A stretch of 35,856 bases of DNA from Prochlorococcus sp. AG-363-C20 (GCA_003280295.1 QCFI01000014.1:1-35856), one strand, 5' to 3'; counted from the stretch's first letter, positions 26,044 to 33,440 are shown. The notes: generated from the letters alone by a model not told the origin. Program-made: numbers and translations.

Positions 26044-27915
26044 TTAATAGCCGAACAAACTATTAATTATTGATGGAGCAGGAGTAAGTTTTTCCGAAAG
26101 TTTTAATTCATTAAGTAGGCATTTAGAATAGTGATTTGACCTAGCTATAAAAGATTCATAGGATTTTTCGTTTTCAAGAGATTGGCTCAACCTAGCTTTA
26201 GTAAAAGTTAGCTCTTTAATATAATTATAAACCCTTTGATTTTGGTCGGCTGTTAACAAAAAGTCTACTTTTTCAAAGAAATGTCTATTGGTGGTAAAGA
26301 ATATGAGTGGCTTATTGAAAGCATAACTTGCTTTTAAAGCAGCTCCCTGAAAGCCAATAGAAATAATAAAATCTGAATAGTAAGCCTTTGAAAAGTCACC
26401 CTTTTGTTGTGGAAAATATATAATATTTGAACTATCGAGAGTTTCAGTAAGATGTCCTCTTTTCTTTGCATGTGATATTACTATTACATCAGAATTTGAT
26501 CCCTTTAAAGCTTCAACACACTGAGCAACATCTAGAGATGTAATGTGATAGTTATGTCCATAGATATTATCAAATATGGATACTCTAATTGTTTTTCCGT
26601 TTAGTGATTGAAGTGATTTAGATTCTAAGCTATTAGAATCAATTTTAGCTTTTTCCCTTGCATAGATTACTTGCGGGCACAGACTATTAAAAATAATAGG
26701 TTTTGTATCATTTTTTAAGTAGTTTCTATTCCGAGAATATTGCTTAACTCTCAAACCTCCAAAAGTTAATATATAATCTGGCAAACGGCTACATGCTATA
26801 TCAGAAGTATAATAAGGGCTCTTACTTACTGGATATCCCATTGAATAGTCATAGAAAATAGTATTTACTTTACTATCTCTACATGCTAAGTATAAAATAT
26901 TCTCATACTTAAAAGAAATATAAGAGCATAATAAATGCCTTATGTTTAAAATATTGATTGTATTCCTTGAGCAAATATAATATATTCTATTTGCAATAAT
27001 CTCGGAGCATTGTGAAAACAATCTAAACCTAACAATGGGAAGAAAATTCCTATATATAAACGAACCAGCGTAACCTAATATTAAGTAAAGTATTGCGAGT
27101 TTATTCCTTGAACCAATACGAAGAATAGACATAAAGTCAATTGATTCCACTGGAATCGCAGAAGTACTTGATAAAGTGTCTATAAGATAATTATAGGGAA
27201 CATTGAAAGGGTTGTTTTTATGGTGAATGAATGCAAGAGTTTCTGTCTCCCTTTTTTTAACCTTATACTGAGGTAGTATAAATCTATAAAAAATTGATAA
27301 GTGGAGGGTAACCTTTTTATATAAAAAGTATAAACTCTTATCCGACCTTACAATAAAAGAGAAATTCACGAATATTACCTGTATATCATATCTCTTTTTA
27401 TAAAACTTCTTAAAAATAACATCTACCAAGGCATTACCAGTTGTTGAACTATAGAAATAAAAGTTACCTTTAGAGTATTCCGTGGTCCTTAAAGCTATCT
27501 CTACTAGTGAGATCAGGTATCTAGTGTTCCTAAAAATCTGTTCCTTATTTGAAAGTGTATATATATCGCCAGGTAACAAATTAAGTAACCTCCGTGTATA
27601 CCTTTCTGCCAAAGAAACAAAGTGAAACGATCTATAATTGAATCCCTCAGTAATAGAGAGCGGTATCTCTGGCAATAGATTACTTGTTTTTCCTCCAAAC
27701 CTAATTGTTCCAAAAGCGACATCTAAGTAACTTTTGCGTTCTAAAATTAACTTGAGTATATACCTGATTAAGAAGCTAAATGAATAGCAAGAATAAATAT
27801 AAGTATTAGGTATTGTATTTAACCTCTCTTTTTTTAATGTGTTGAGAACTGATTGAATTAAACCTTTAGTAAAAATATAAAATTTTCTATTCAAAATAGT
27901 TTTAGTTATAAACAT
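26044..27915 (-). CDS. Putative surface-glycan biosynthesis protein
   Basis: A 623-residue protein with very AT-rich codon use. It has no signal peptide. The C-terminal half looks like a GT-B-type or PS-pyruvyl-transferase-like fold: YDYSMGYPV, LPDYILTFGGLRVKQY, IRVSIFDNIYGHNYH, DVIVISHAKKRGHL, SDFIISIGFQGAALKASYAFNKPLIFF. That last block resembles the nucleotide-sugar end of glycosyltransferases. A precise family could not be assigned. It begins inside the stop of a hisH remnant, an arrangement seen in O-antigen or nonulosonate-type clusters, so it probably came as a piece of a surface-polysaccharide locus. Confidence 0.6.
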   Translation of the reverse strand: MFITKTILNRKFYIFTKGLIQSVLNTLKKERLNTIPNTYIYSCYSFSFLIRYILKLILERKSYLDVAFGTIRFGGKTSNLLPEIPLSITEGFNYRSFHFVSLAERYTRRLLNLLPGDIYTLSNKEQIFRNTRYLISLVEIALRTTEYSKGNFYFYSSTTGNALVDVIFKKFYKKRYDIQVIFVNFSFIVRSDKSLYFLYKKVTLHLSIFYRFILPQYKVKKRETETLAFIHHKNNPFNVPYNYLIDTLSSTSAIPVESIDFMSILRIGSRNKLAILYLILGYAGSFIYRNFLPIVRFRLFSQCSEIIANRIYYICSRNTINILNIRHLLCSYISFKYENILYLACRDSKVNTIFYDYSMGYPVSKSPYYTSDIACSRLPDYILTFGGLRVKQYSRNRNYLKNDTKPIIFNSLCPQVIYAREKAKIDSNSLESKSLQSLNGKTIRVSIFDNIYGHNYHITSLDVAQCVEALKGSNSDVIVISHAKKRGHLTETLDSSNIIYFPQQKGDFSKAYYSDFIISIGFQGAALKASYAFNKPLIFFTTNRHFFEKVDFLLTADQNQRVYNYIKELTFTKARLSQSLENEKSYESFIARSNHYSKCLLNELKLSEKLTPAPSIINSLFGY

Positions 27916-28050
27916 CTAGTTTTTGCAAAGCCTACCGCTCCCTGTAATAAAGATAACCCATATTGAGCGCTTTTCTCAGGATGAAACTGAAAACCTATTG
28001 ATTTAGACTCTAAAGAGCCTATTATTAATGTAAAATAAGTTCTATTTTAT
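27906..28050 (-). pseudogene. 3' remnant of a hisH-like glutamine amidotransferase
   Basis: The reverse strand reads SLESKSIGFQFHPEKSAQYG, then LSLLQGAVGFAKTRCL and stop. GxQFHPEKS is the catalytic His-Glu block at the C-terminus of HisH-type amidotransferases. The rest of the gene is missing, and a stop interrupts the frame upstream. Its TAA overlaps the ATG of the 26044-27915 gene, so the two came in together. Confidence 0.65.
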
Positions 28051-28363
28051 TGATTCTATCATATGATTAGAGAAGGCAAGATTCATTAGGCCATAAAGAG
28101 TGTTGTCTAAATTAGCCTCTAGAGGTATAGACCTGTTCATGAATTTGTTGGCATGAATTCCAGCAAGATCTGGTTCAAATGGTATAAAGAAAAAACATAA
28201 TGATTTTGCCGGGCAACCTCTTATTGAGAGGAGCATCCAACAAGTCACTTGACCCACTAGACAGCAGTAGTGTATTTGTATTGTTCCATTTCCCATCACA
28301 ACTACTAACAACGAGACCACTAAGTGAGCATGATGTTTTTTGATCTCTTGGAATAAAAATCAA
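28042..28363 (-). pseudogene. Degraded coding remnant
   Basis: Two minus-strand frames join around 28190: one ends near SGSSDLLDAPLNKRLPGKII, the other continues FIPFEPDLAGIHANKFMNRS to stop at 28042. A one-base shift would fuse them. I do not recognise the product. The case rests only on the composition of the translated frames. Confidence 0.3.
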
Positions 28364-28600
28364 TCAACCAATCAGAGAAGTATTACCAACACCAACAGGA
28401 TTGTGGTTGCTCCGACTAATGATTTTTGTCAGTTCTTTATTTGTGACCCTAAATCTGTGAAGGTTGCTCCAACTGTGTTTACTCAACTTTGGTATTGCAC
28501 CAAAGAAGGTATCCCAACCAGATTAAAAAATACAAGAAGATTGGATTATGAGTCTTCTTATGAAACTTGGAATGAACTGGTTTTAATAGTTGGAAATTAA
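28340..28600 (+). CDS. DUF1651-like small protein
   Basis: The frame is open from TTG at 28340. The C-terminal part QLWYCTKEGIPTRLKNTRRL, then a run ending TWNELVLIVGN resembles the DUF1651 signature (W...G.P.LLKTRR...W.EL...), a picocyanobacterial family of unknown function common in islands. The 5' end is uncertain, as no ATG lies in frame, so it may be truncated at a recombination joint. Confidence 0.45.
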   Translation: MISWNKNQSTNQRSITNTNRIVVAPTNDFCQFFICDPKSVKVAPTVFTQLWYCTKEGIPTRLKNTRRLDYESSYETWNELVLIVGN

Positions 28601-28648
28601 TGGAACGTCAATTTAATGCATATGTTGATGCTGCTTAACTGTTGAATT

Positions 28649-28819
28649 TTAAAAATCTATTAGGTCTAATAATGTTCCATCTTGGGATGTAATTCTGAAT
28701 CTCTTGTTCATCTGAGTTTCCTTTAAGTTTGCGACCCTAAATACATCTCTTTCATTAACTTGTGTCTGATATTTAATCCATCTACCAAATTGATCTTGGT
28801 AAGAGAGAAATAGTTTCAT
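28649..28819 (-). CDS. Small hypothetical protein, 56 residues
   Basis: An ATG at 28819 opens LFLSYQDQFGRWIKYQTQ, then RDVFRVANLKETQMNKRFRI and a TLLDLIDF end. The even codon use and a domain-like strand pattern support a real gene. It resembles a short cyanobacterial family with a QFGRW start, from memory of similar sequences only. No ribosome binding site seen. Confidence 0.5.
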   Translation of the reverse strand: MKLFLSYQDQFGRWIKYQTQVNERDVFRVANLKETQMNKRFRITSQDGTLLDLIDF

Positions 28820-28904
28820 TTGTTTGGATGATGAGTAAAGTAAATGCGACTACAGAAACTAGTGCTTCTAGTTGATTTCAGGGAGGCTCATGGAGTCCCG
28901 AAAA

Positions 28905-28992
28905 TGTGTTAAGGATGTGTTAGGGAATTGTGCTATTTCTTCGGCATAGCTCGTCCCATACCCTTCTATAACTTCCCTTTAAGTCCCAACTC
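28905..28992 (+). repeat. Right-end module, segment 3
   Basis: TGTGTTAAGGA (28905) and TGTGTTAGGGA (28916) are adjacent. GTCC at 28953, TTC at 28964, TTCC at 28973 and GTCC at 28983 keep the 10-bp phase. The core follows at 28999. Confidence 0.65.
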
Positions 28993-28998
28993 GATGGA

Positions 28999-29013
28999 CA
29001 CCCTCTCCGTTTC
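28999..29013 (+). repeat. att core, copy 4
   Basis: CACCCTCTCCGTTTC, an exact 15-bp match to the tRNA copy. It separates segments 3 and 4. Confidence 0.85.
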
Positions 29014-29130
29014 ATTAACGAATCAGGTTTAGTCAGACCTGTGCAAAATTGACAGTGTTTTGTCTATGAAAGGGATTTGCAGATACAAGGTTTAACCACA
29101 CTTGGTTAGATAAATCACACGAATAAAAAA

Positions 29131-29153
29131 TGTGTGTGTTATGTGTGTGTCAA
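29131..29153 (+). repeat. GT-rich repeats inside the left end of segment 4
   Basis: TGTGTGTGTTA and TGTGTGTGTCA are adjacent, about 120 bp inside the att core. The place corresponds to the TGTAGGGG cluster 116 bp inside copy 1, so they may be diverged arm-type sites. Confidence 0.35.
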
Positions 29154-29206
29154 CTCCTTTGTGTGTTTCCACTGCAACCCTTCCCAGTGATTAGGGCTAT
29201 ATAAAG

Positions 29207-29455
29207 TTAAGCCTTCCAGTACTCGTCCCACTCATCCTGTAGTTCAGCACTTGATAAGGAGTTATAGAAACCCCTCCACTTCTTTTCTGAGTTGGCATCA
29301 GTAGCAACTAGAGACACCAACAGATCTATTGCCTGGTCTTGGTTAAAGGATTTGCTTCCATCTGATTTGTATATCACTTTTGTCTGTTGCCCATATTCAA
29401 AACTTACTGCTTTCTGACGGGATCGACTGTCCTGCTTAAGCTGTCTAGATCCCAT
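29207..29455 (-). CDS. Small conserved island protein
   Basis: 82 residues from the ATG at 29455 (the frame is open 8 codons more): SRQLKQDSRSRQKAV, FEYGQQTKVIYKSDG, QAIDLLVSLVATDANSEKKW, AELQDEWDEYW. A broken copy is at 24950. The function is unknown. Its start is only 11 bp from the divergent TPR gene start, so one or both promoters must lie within the opposing gene. Confidence 0.65.
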   Translation of the reverse strand: MGSRQLKQDSRSRQKAVSFEYGQQTKVIYKSDGSKSFNQDQAIDLLVSLVATDANSEKKWRGFYNSLSSAELQDEWDEYWKA

Positions 29456-29465
29456 AGCACCTTGG

Positions 29466-29840
29466 ATGAACCGCCGCAATACTGTTATTGCTGCTTTCCT
29501 GTCTGTGATTTCTGTAGGGCAACCTTTGGCGATAGGAACTGCCGCTGTTTTGATTTCTACTACGGTATTATTTTCTGTTCCTGAAACAGCGCAAGCAGAA
29601 AGTGCTGGGTTCTACGTCAATCGTGGTATTACAAAATACAGCGCAGGAGATTATTCAGGAGCACTATCTGATTATAGGAAAGCGATAGAAATCAATCCAA
29701 ATTTGTTACAGGCGTATACCAACCGTGGACTGACAAAGGAGAAAATAGGAGATATGAAAGGTGCATGTTTTGATTGGAGGAGAGCATCTTCTCTTGGAGA
29801 TGAAAAATCTGCAAAATGGGTTAGAAATCAATGCGAATAA
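29466..29840 (+). CDS. Exported TPR protein, short paralogue
   Basis: 124 residues: signal peptide similar to that at 21993 (VIAAFLSVISVGQPLAIG, cut near AQAES), one complete TPR (DYSGALSDYRKAIEINP) and the terminal GDMKGACFDWRRASSLG motif. It shares the domain plan of the 199-residue protein but has fewer repeats. It is probably a periplasmic or surface interaction protein carried as element cargo. Confidence 0.8.
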   Translation: MNRRNTVIAAFLSVISVGQPLAIGTAAVLISTTVLFSVPETAQAESAGFYVNRGITKYSAGDYSGALSDYRKAIEINPNLLQAYTNRGLTKEKIGDMKGACFDWRRASSLGDEKSAKWVRNQCE

Positions 29841-29950
29841 ATGAAGTCGCTAAAAACAGGTACTTCTTCCAGTTGAATCCTTATCTCAGAGGATTAAAAT
29901 TAATTCAGGAGTTAAGGCATGACAGTTCGAAAAAATAAGTGCCTGACTCA

Positions 29951-29978
29951 AAGGGGGTGACCGAAATCTCACCCCCTT
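29951..29978 (+). terminator. Strong stem-loop after the TPR gene
   Basis: AAGGGGGTGA (29951-29960) and TCACCCCCTT (29969-29978) are perfect complements around an 8-nt loop, with a short T-rich tail. Likely terminator of the TPR gene. Confidence 0.75.
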
Positions 29979-30066
29979 CTTAATGCCTTACTGAAGGCAA
30001 AGAAATCCTCTAAAAAGGAAGGAATCAAAGTTCTATCCAATGTCTCTGATCCCTCGGTGGGAATAC

Positions 30067-30219
30067 ATGACTGATGACGCAAAAGCAATGACTAAACGGG
30101 TTGTGCTTTCTGCATTAGTTCTTCTGCTTTCCCTTTGGCTGATAAGAGCACTAATCCCATGGGTAATAATTGCTTTATTGAGTTACTGGGTATTTAAATG
30201 GTTGTCGAAAGGCAATTGA
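30067..30219 (+). CDS. Small membrane protein, 50 residues
   Basis: ATG at 30067; two hydrophobic stretches (VVLSALVLLLSLWLI and WVIIALLSYWVF) with a basic end (KWLSKGN). GGTGGG upstream could serve for ribosome binding. The function is unknown. It converges on the minus-strand micro-operon. Confidence 0.5.
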   Translation: MTDDAKAMTKRVVLSALVLLLSLWLIRALIPWVIIALLSYWVFKWLSKGN

Positions 30220-30260
30220 AATCATTAGGACGACTAGGTCTTATGGGAATTGAAGAAAAT

Positions 30261-30401
30261 CTATTCCACAATTGTTTTGCCTACCAGACCTACCAATATT
30301 CCTTCTGCAAAAAGCAACCAAGCAATCGTGGAGTTGTTCAGACCGAATTTCCTGTAACGATCAATTGTGGAGTCGTGAATTCGTCTGATGGTGGCAATCA
30401 T
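30261..30401 (-). CDS. Small membrane protein, last of the micro-operon
   Basis: 46 codons: IATIRRIHDSTIDRYRKFG, then one membrane segment TIAWLLFAEGILVGLVG. The ATG directly abuts the stop of the 110-residue gene and has AGGAG within that gene's end. This supports it over the plus-strand frame that covers the same bases. The function is unknown. Confidence 0.55.
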   Translation of the reverse strand: MIATIRRIHDSTIDRYRKFGLNNSTIAWLLFAEGILVGLVGKTIVE

Positions 30402-30734
30402 TTATATCGCTCCTATCATTTTGATCTGATTCCCACCCTCACTTAATTGCATCCAAGTCTTTTGATCCACATCAGTAAAGGTCTCTACGCGTCTTGCATA
30501 AACAGCATCTGCATTTAAGTCTTCGATCATTTCATAACCCAAGAATTCTAATAACTCTTCCTGACTTTGAAAGCAGCGATCACTCCACTCATAATTTTTG
30601 TTCCCCTTTGCCTTCTCATACTCATAACACTCATAGAAATAAGCAGTGTTATACCTTCTGACCAAGGCAAATTCCTGTTGCTCTTCTTCTGGGAGTTTGT
30701 CGTAGACACCCCAACCAATTACCAATACAGGCAT
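30402..30734 (-). CDS. Hypothetical protein, 110 residues
   Basis: A soluble acidic protein rich in Tyr and Glu (KLPEEEQQEFALVRRYN, YECYEYEKAKGNKNYEW, CFQSQEELLEFLGYEMI). It has a hydrophobic start (MPVLVIGWGVYD). Its ATG overlaps the stop of the upstream 52-residue gene (TAATG). No family recognised. Confidence 0.65.
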   Translation of the reverse strand: MPVLVIGWGVYDKLPEEEQQEFALVRRYNTAYFYECYEYEKAKGNKNYEWSDRCFQSQEELLEFLGYEMIEDLNADAVYARRVETFTDVDQKTWMQLSEGGNQIKMIGAI

Positions 30735-30892
30735 TACTTGTTCAGTTGAGAGAGAAGGACTAATTGACGCTTGAGTTTCACATCCTTATCCTTTAGTTCT
30801 TCAATCTCCTTCTGATACTTGTCTATCAAGTCCAGGGTCCACTTCCAGTTCTTTCCTTTGCAGTGTTGTGCCCGTGCAGCATTCCAGTCCAT
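30734..30892 (-). CDS. Small coiled-coil protein, 52 residues
   Basis: DWNAARAQHCKGKNWKWTL is followed by a heptad-like helix (YQKEIEELKDKDVKLKRQL). It starts 2 bp after the preceding gene and shares one base with the next start, so it is co-translated. Unknown function. Confidence 0.55.
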   Translation of the reverse strand: MDWNAARAQHCKGKNWKWTLDLIDKYQKEIEELKDKDVKLKRQLVLLSQLNK

Positions 30893-30894
30893 AG

Positions 30895-31035
30895 TTAAAT
30901 TATTGGGTTCATTGCGACCACACGTGCAGTTGGATTACGGGCAAGAGCAGTCTTTTTTGCATCCTCAAACTTACTGAAGATCACCACGTCCTCATAGATC
31001 GTGCTGCCTTGAATCAGTTTTACTTTTACTTTCAT
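30895..31035 (-). CDS. Small hypothetical protein, 46 residues
   Basis: KVKVKLIQGSTIYEDVVIF, then DAKKTALARNPTARVVAMNP: two strands and a helix. The start at 31035 overlaps the stop of the 37-residue membrane gene by ATGA, so the longer frame to 31155 is not preferred. Unknown function. Confidence 0.6.
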   Translation of the reverse strand: MKVKVKLIQGSTIYEDVVIFSKFEDAKKTALARNPTARVVAMNPII

Positions 31036-31145
31036 CGGTTTGTGTCCTTTGTGAAGAACCTTGTGATGACCATGTTCATCGCCGCAAAGAAAATGATGAG
31101 TCCAATGGTGGGAGCAAATATGAAAAGTGCATCGGAATAGTTCAT
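31032..31145 (-). CDS. Tiny single-pass membrane protein
   Basis: 37 codons with one membrane segment (ALFIFAPTIGLIIFFAAMNM) and a basic tail (TRFFTKDTNR). Overlaps the next gene by ATGA and begins 3 bp after the previous stop. It could be holin-like or a membrane anchor, which is only a guess from size. Confidence 0.5.
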   Translation of the reverse strand: MNYSDALFIFAPTIGLIIFFAAMNMVITRFFTKDTNR

Positions 31146-31148
31146 CTC

Positions 31149-31268
31149 TTACCAATCTGGATAGGAGAAATCATCTCCAACAGGTTCCTCATAAAAATCA
31201 CCTGCTTTGATTCCTCTTTGATAAGAAGAAAGGAAAGAAAGAAAGTGGCGAATCATTTCTTTGCTCAT
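31149..31268 (-). CDS. Tiny gene, 39 residues
   Basis: SKEMIRHFLSFLSSYQRG, then an acidic tail IKAGDFYEEPVGDDFSYPDW. It lies in another frame within the 3' part of the 85-residue gene. The acidic aromatic C-terminus looks like real protein. The duplicated copy at 32906 is cut within this gene. Confidence 0.5.
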   Translation of the reverse strand: MSKEMIRHFLSFLSSYQRGIKAGDFYEEPVGDDFSYPDW

Positions 31269-31455
31269 CCTCTTTCACCTCTCTTAAACGATAGAAAGTT
31301 TCCTCGCACCTAACGACAACGCCTTTGTAGTCAGCAGGAAAAGATTCCATCCAAGTTGGTATTGCCATACTTACTGGGAATCCGCCCTTGAGATGGAAGA
31401 CAACTTCTTTCTTCTTTTCGTTCAAGAAGTGTGGAGGGACGCTTGTAATTTTCAT
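31198..31455 (-). CDS. Small conserved island protein (paralogue of the 19082 gene)
   Basis: 85 residues: HFLNEKKKEVVFHLKGGFP, VSMAIPTWMESFPADYKGVV, RCEETFYRL. It aligns with the 78-residue protein behind the serine recombinase at 19082, so the family recurs in separate segments. The last 25 residues overlap the 39-residue gene and may not be under selection. An exact second copy, truncated at its end, is at 32902-33150. Confidence 0.7.
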   Translation of the reverse strand: MKITSVPPHFLNEKKKEVVFHLKGGFPVSMAIPTWMESFPADYKGVVVRCEETFYRLREVKEDEQRNDSPLSFFPFFLSKRNQSR

Positions 31456-31559
31456 TCCGCTGCTACTTCCTTTCTAGTTACCTTAATGAGGACATTCGAC
31501 TTGGGCAGAGACTTCAACCAGAGGATTGGAATAAGGCGTTGTTTCTTTTGAGCACTCAT
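31452..31559 (-). CDS. Tiny leader gene of the micro-operon
   Basis: 35 codons, basic (SAQKKQRLIPILWLKSLPK, VTRKEVAAE), ending in ATGA with the 85-residue gene. The overlap mirrors that between the serine recombinase and its partner at 19082, but the sequence is not recombinase. It is the first gene of eight packed on the minus strand from 31559 to 30261. Confidence 0.4.
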   Translation of the reverse strand: MSAQKKQRLIPILWLKSLPKSNVLIKVTRKEVAAE

Positions 31560-31745
31560 GCAAATCGACATAACTCACCGCCTTTTTAAGTATTAAAGAC
31601 GTTATTCGAATTACTTCTCTTTCATGATCAACGATTTATCGATATGTAGCGTCTGGCATTTTCTCGCAGCAAATTGAAATTGCCCTTAAAATTGTTCTTT
31701 GGAAAGAGAGCGAGGTCTAGAAATGGATGTCAGAAAAATCCAAAA
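31535..31745 (+). pseudogene. alpA remnant at the right end of segment 4
   Basis: From about 31598 the plus strand reads DVIRITSLS*STIYRYVASG, then VLWKESEV*KWMSEK, an AlpA domain with TGA at 31625 (where R is usual) and TAG at 31718 (where Q is usual). The 5' flank GCGTTGTTTCT and following bases match the segment 2 alpA. An identical copy lies 1695 bp further on. Confidence 0.7.
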
Positions 31746-31819
31746 ACACGCTGAATAATTTTGGTCTAAAAAGTCGTTAAAGAATGCCTTGAATATTCAA
31801 AATAGGCGATTTTTCAAGG

Positions 31820-31880
31820 TTTTATGTGATGTAGGATCTTTAATTCGATTACGAAATATCGTTCCCATCCATCCCTAGCT
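31820..31880 (+). repeat. Right-end module, segment 4 (weak)
   Basis: One clear arm-like TGTAGGA at 31830, preceded by a degenerate TTTTATGTGA, 74 bp before the core, matching the spacing of other ends. GTTCCCATCC and ATCCCTAGCT at 31861 and 31871 keep a 10-bp step. The copy at 33515-33575 is identical. Confidence 0.45.
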
Positions 31881-31909
31881 TATTTTTTTTCGCTGTAATC
31901 AAATAATCT

Positions 31910-31919
31910 CACCCTCTCC
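31910..31919 (+). repeat. att core, copy 5
   Basis: CACCCTCTCC followed by A instead of G. It separates segments 4 and 5. Confidence 0.75.
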
Positions 31920-31920
31920 A

Positions 31921-32044
31921 TTTTTAGACCGTCTCAACTAGTGCTAGCTGGACTTAACTAGACTACTGTTTTAAGCGTAAGGATATATCCACCATTATTG
32001 ATTAGAGTTCAACTGTAGGAAAAATATGTTAGGGATATTAGGAA
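31921..32044 (+). repeat. Left-end module, segment 5
   Basis: GTCTCAACTA, GTGCTAGCTG, GACTTAACTA and GACTACTG start at 31931, 31941, 31951 and 31961, a 10-bp phased array. Arm-like TGTAGGA (32014), TGTTAGGGA (32027) and TATTAGGAA (about 32036) follow. Confidence 0.55.
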
Positions 32045-32168
32045 GTTTTACCAGTATTTAGATTGTGCTGAGAAAGCTTCTCTAAACTGTTAGCTTTATC
32101 AACGTTAAATTCAAAGGATCCATTTACCCTCTTGTGATAAAGATGAAAATTAGTCGAGACAATCGAAA

Positions 32169-32804
32169 ATGAAGAAGCTAAAGAGGTTCCTTCTGATTTC
32201 GCTATGCGTATTAGCAGCTGTTCTTTTTTATTACTATATTGTAATCGAATGGAAAGAAGAGATTGACCAGATTGTTAGGGGTATGGGTATATGGGCACCT
32301 TTAGGAATATTTATTCTTAGAGGTATTAGTACTATCTTCCCTGTTATATCGAATCTCCCATATGCAATTCTTGCTGGAAGTGTACTGGATTTTAAAACTG
32401 CTTATATAACAATTTTTTTGGCTGACTTTATCTCTTGTCAAGTGGCATTTTTGATAGCTAGAAATTTAGGACGTGAACCTGTGCGACGGTTGGTTGGAAT
32501 AAAAGCAATGAAAAGAATTGAAAGTTTCAATCAAAATCAACTAGAAGGAAATTTCTTTCTGATGACTGGAGTACTAATGACCGGACTGTTTGATTTCCTG
32601 AGTTACGGCTTAGGATTAGGAGCGACGCGCTGGCGGCTGTTTACATCTGCTTTGCTTCTTTGTCTCGTAATTTTTGACGCTGTAGCCGTTGCTATAGGTG
32701 CTGGATTAGCTGATTCGGTATATATCGTAATCGCAATGGTTGGTATGTTTGGGCTTGCTATTATTACTGGTTTGATTAAAAAGAAGATCTCCATCTCTAA
32801 TTAA
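32169..32804 (+). CDS. TVP38/TMEM64 (VTT) family membrane protein
   Basis: A 211-residue inner-membrane protein with about five hydrophobic segments. The family block is visible: RGISTIFPVISNLPYAILAG, then DFISCQVAFLIARNLGRE with the conserved arginine after a small-residue helix, and FDFLSYGLGLGATRWRLF. VTT proteins are related to DedA and TMEM41B, which move lipids or affect membrane homeostasis; the substrate here is unknown. It is the sole cargo of segment 5, flanked on both sides by arm-type repeats. Confidence 0.88.
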   Translation: MKKLKRFLLISLCVLAAVLFYYYIVIEWKEEIDQIVRGMGIWAPLGIFILRGISTIFPVISNLPYAILAGSVLDFKTAYITIFLADFISCQVAFLIARNLGREPVRRLVGIKAMKRIESFNQNQLEGNFFLMTGVLMTGLFDFLSYGLGLGATRWRLFTSALLLCLVIFDAVAVAIGAGLADSVYIVIAMVGMFGLAIITGLIKKKISISN

Positions 32805-32878
32805 TAGCATTAAGAAAAGTCTAGGCTCCTTTACTACTTTGAAATTAGTTTTATGTAAAACGACTTTAGAAGCATTAA

Positions 32879-32903
32879 ATATGTTAGGGATATGTTTAGG
32901 GCT
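32879..32903 (+). repeat. Arm-type repeat pair right of the VTT gene
   Basis: ATGTTAGGG (32881) and ATGTTTAGGG (32892) are an 11-bp-spaced pair as at other right ends. An att core would be expected about 74 bp later (near 32975) but is absent; instead the 709-bp repeat begins at 32906. Confidence 0.6.
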
Positions 32904-33150
32904 ATTTCCTCTTTGATAAGAAGAAAGGAAAGAAAGAAAGTGGCGAATCATTTCTTTGCTCATCCTCTTTCACCTCTCTTAAACGATAGAAAGTTTCCTC
33001 GCACCTAACGACAACGCCTTTGTAGTCAGCAGGAAAAGATTCCATCCAAGTTGGTATTGCCATACTTACTGGGAATCCGCCCTTGAGATGGAAGACAACT
33101 TCTTTCTTCTTTTCGTTCAAGAAGTGTGGAGGGACGCTTGTAATTTTCAT
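32902..33150 (-). pseudogene. Truncated copy of the 31198 gene
   Basis: 82 codons identical to the 31198-31455 protein until the repeat border, where the ending SKRNQSR becomes SKRK and stop. The conserved region is whole, so it may still function; the overlapping 39-residue gene is cut and fused to unrelated sequence antisense to the VTT gene. Confidence 0.6.
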
Positions 33151-33254
33151 TCCGCTGCTACTTCCTTTCTAGTTACCTTAATGAGGACATTCGACTTGGG
33201 CAGAGACTTCAACCAGAGGATTGGAATAAGGCGTTGTTTCTTTTGAGCACTCAT
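33147..33254 (-). CDS. Second copy of the tiny 35-residue gene
   Basis: An exact copy of 31452-31559 inside the 709-bp repeat, ending in ATGA with the truncated gene at 32902. Confidence 0.35.
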   Translation of the reverse strand: MSAQKKQRLIPILWLKSLPKSNVLIKVTRKEVAAE

Positions 33255-33440
33255 GCAAATCGACATAACTCACCGCCTTTTTAAGTATTAAAGACGTTAT
33301 TCGAATTACTTCTCTTTCATGATCAACGATTTATCGATATGTAGCGTCTGGCATTTTCTCGCAGCAAATTGAAATTGCCCTTAAAATTGTTCTTTGGAAA
33401 GAGAGCGAGGTCTAGAAATGGATGTCAGAAAAATCCAAAA
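33230..33440 (+). pseudogene. alpA remnant, copy in segment 5
   Basis: Identical to 31535-31745, with the same two internal stops (33320 and 33413), because it is part of the 709-bp duplication. Confidence 0.7.

Larger units (their letters stand above)
31211..31919 (+). repeat. 709-bp direct repeat, copy A
   Basis: By eye 31211-31919 is identical to 32906-33614 (offset 1695). It begins inside the micro-operon and ends at the last C of the att core CACCCTCTCC. The flanking bases differ (A/T before; A/G after). Confidence 0.9.

Noticed and set aside
30198-30446. Plus-strand 82-codon frame
   Set aside because: The opposite strand encodes a membrane protein whose start abuts the previous stop with AGGAG; that explanation fits better.
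32706-32963. Minus-strand 85-codon frame over the VTT gene
   Set aside because: It is a chance fusion: the 5' part is the duplicated 39-residue gene, the rest is antisense to the VTT gene.
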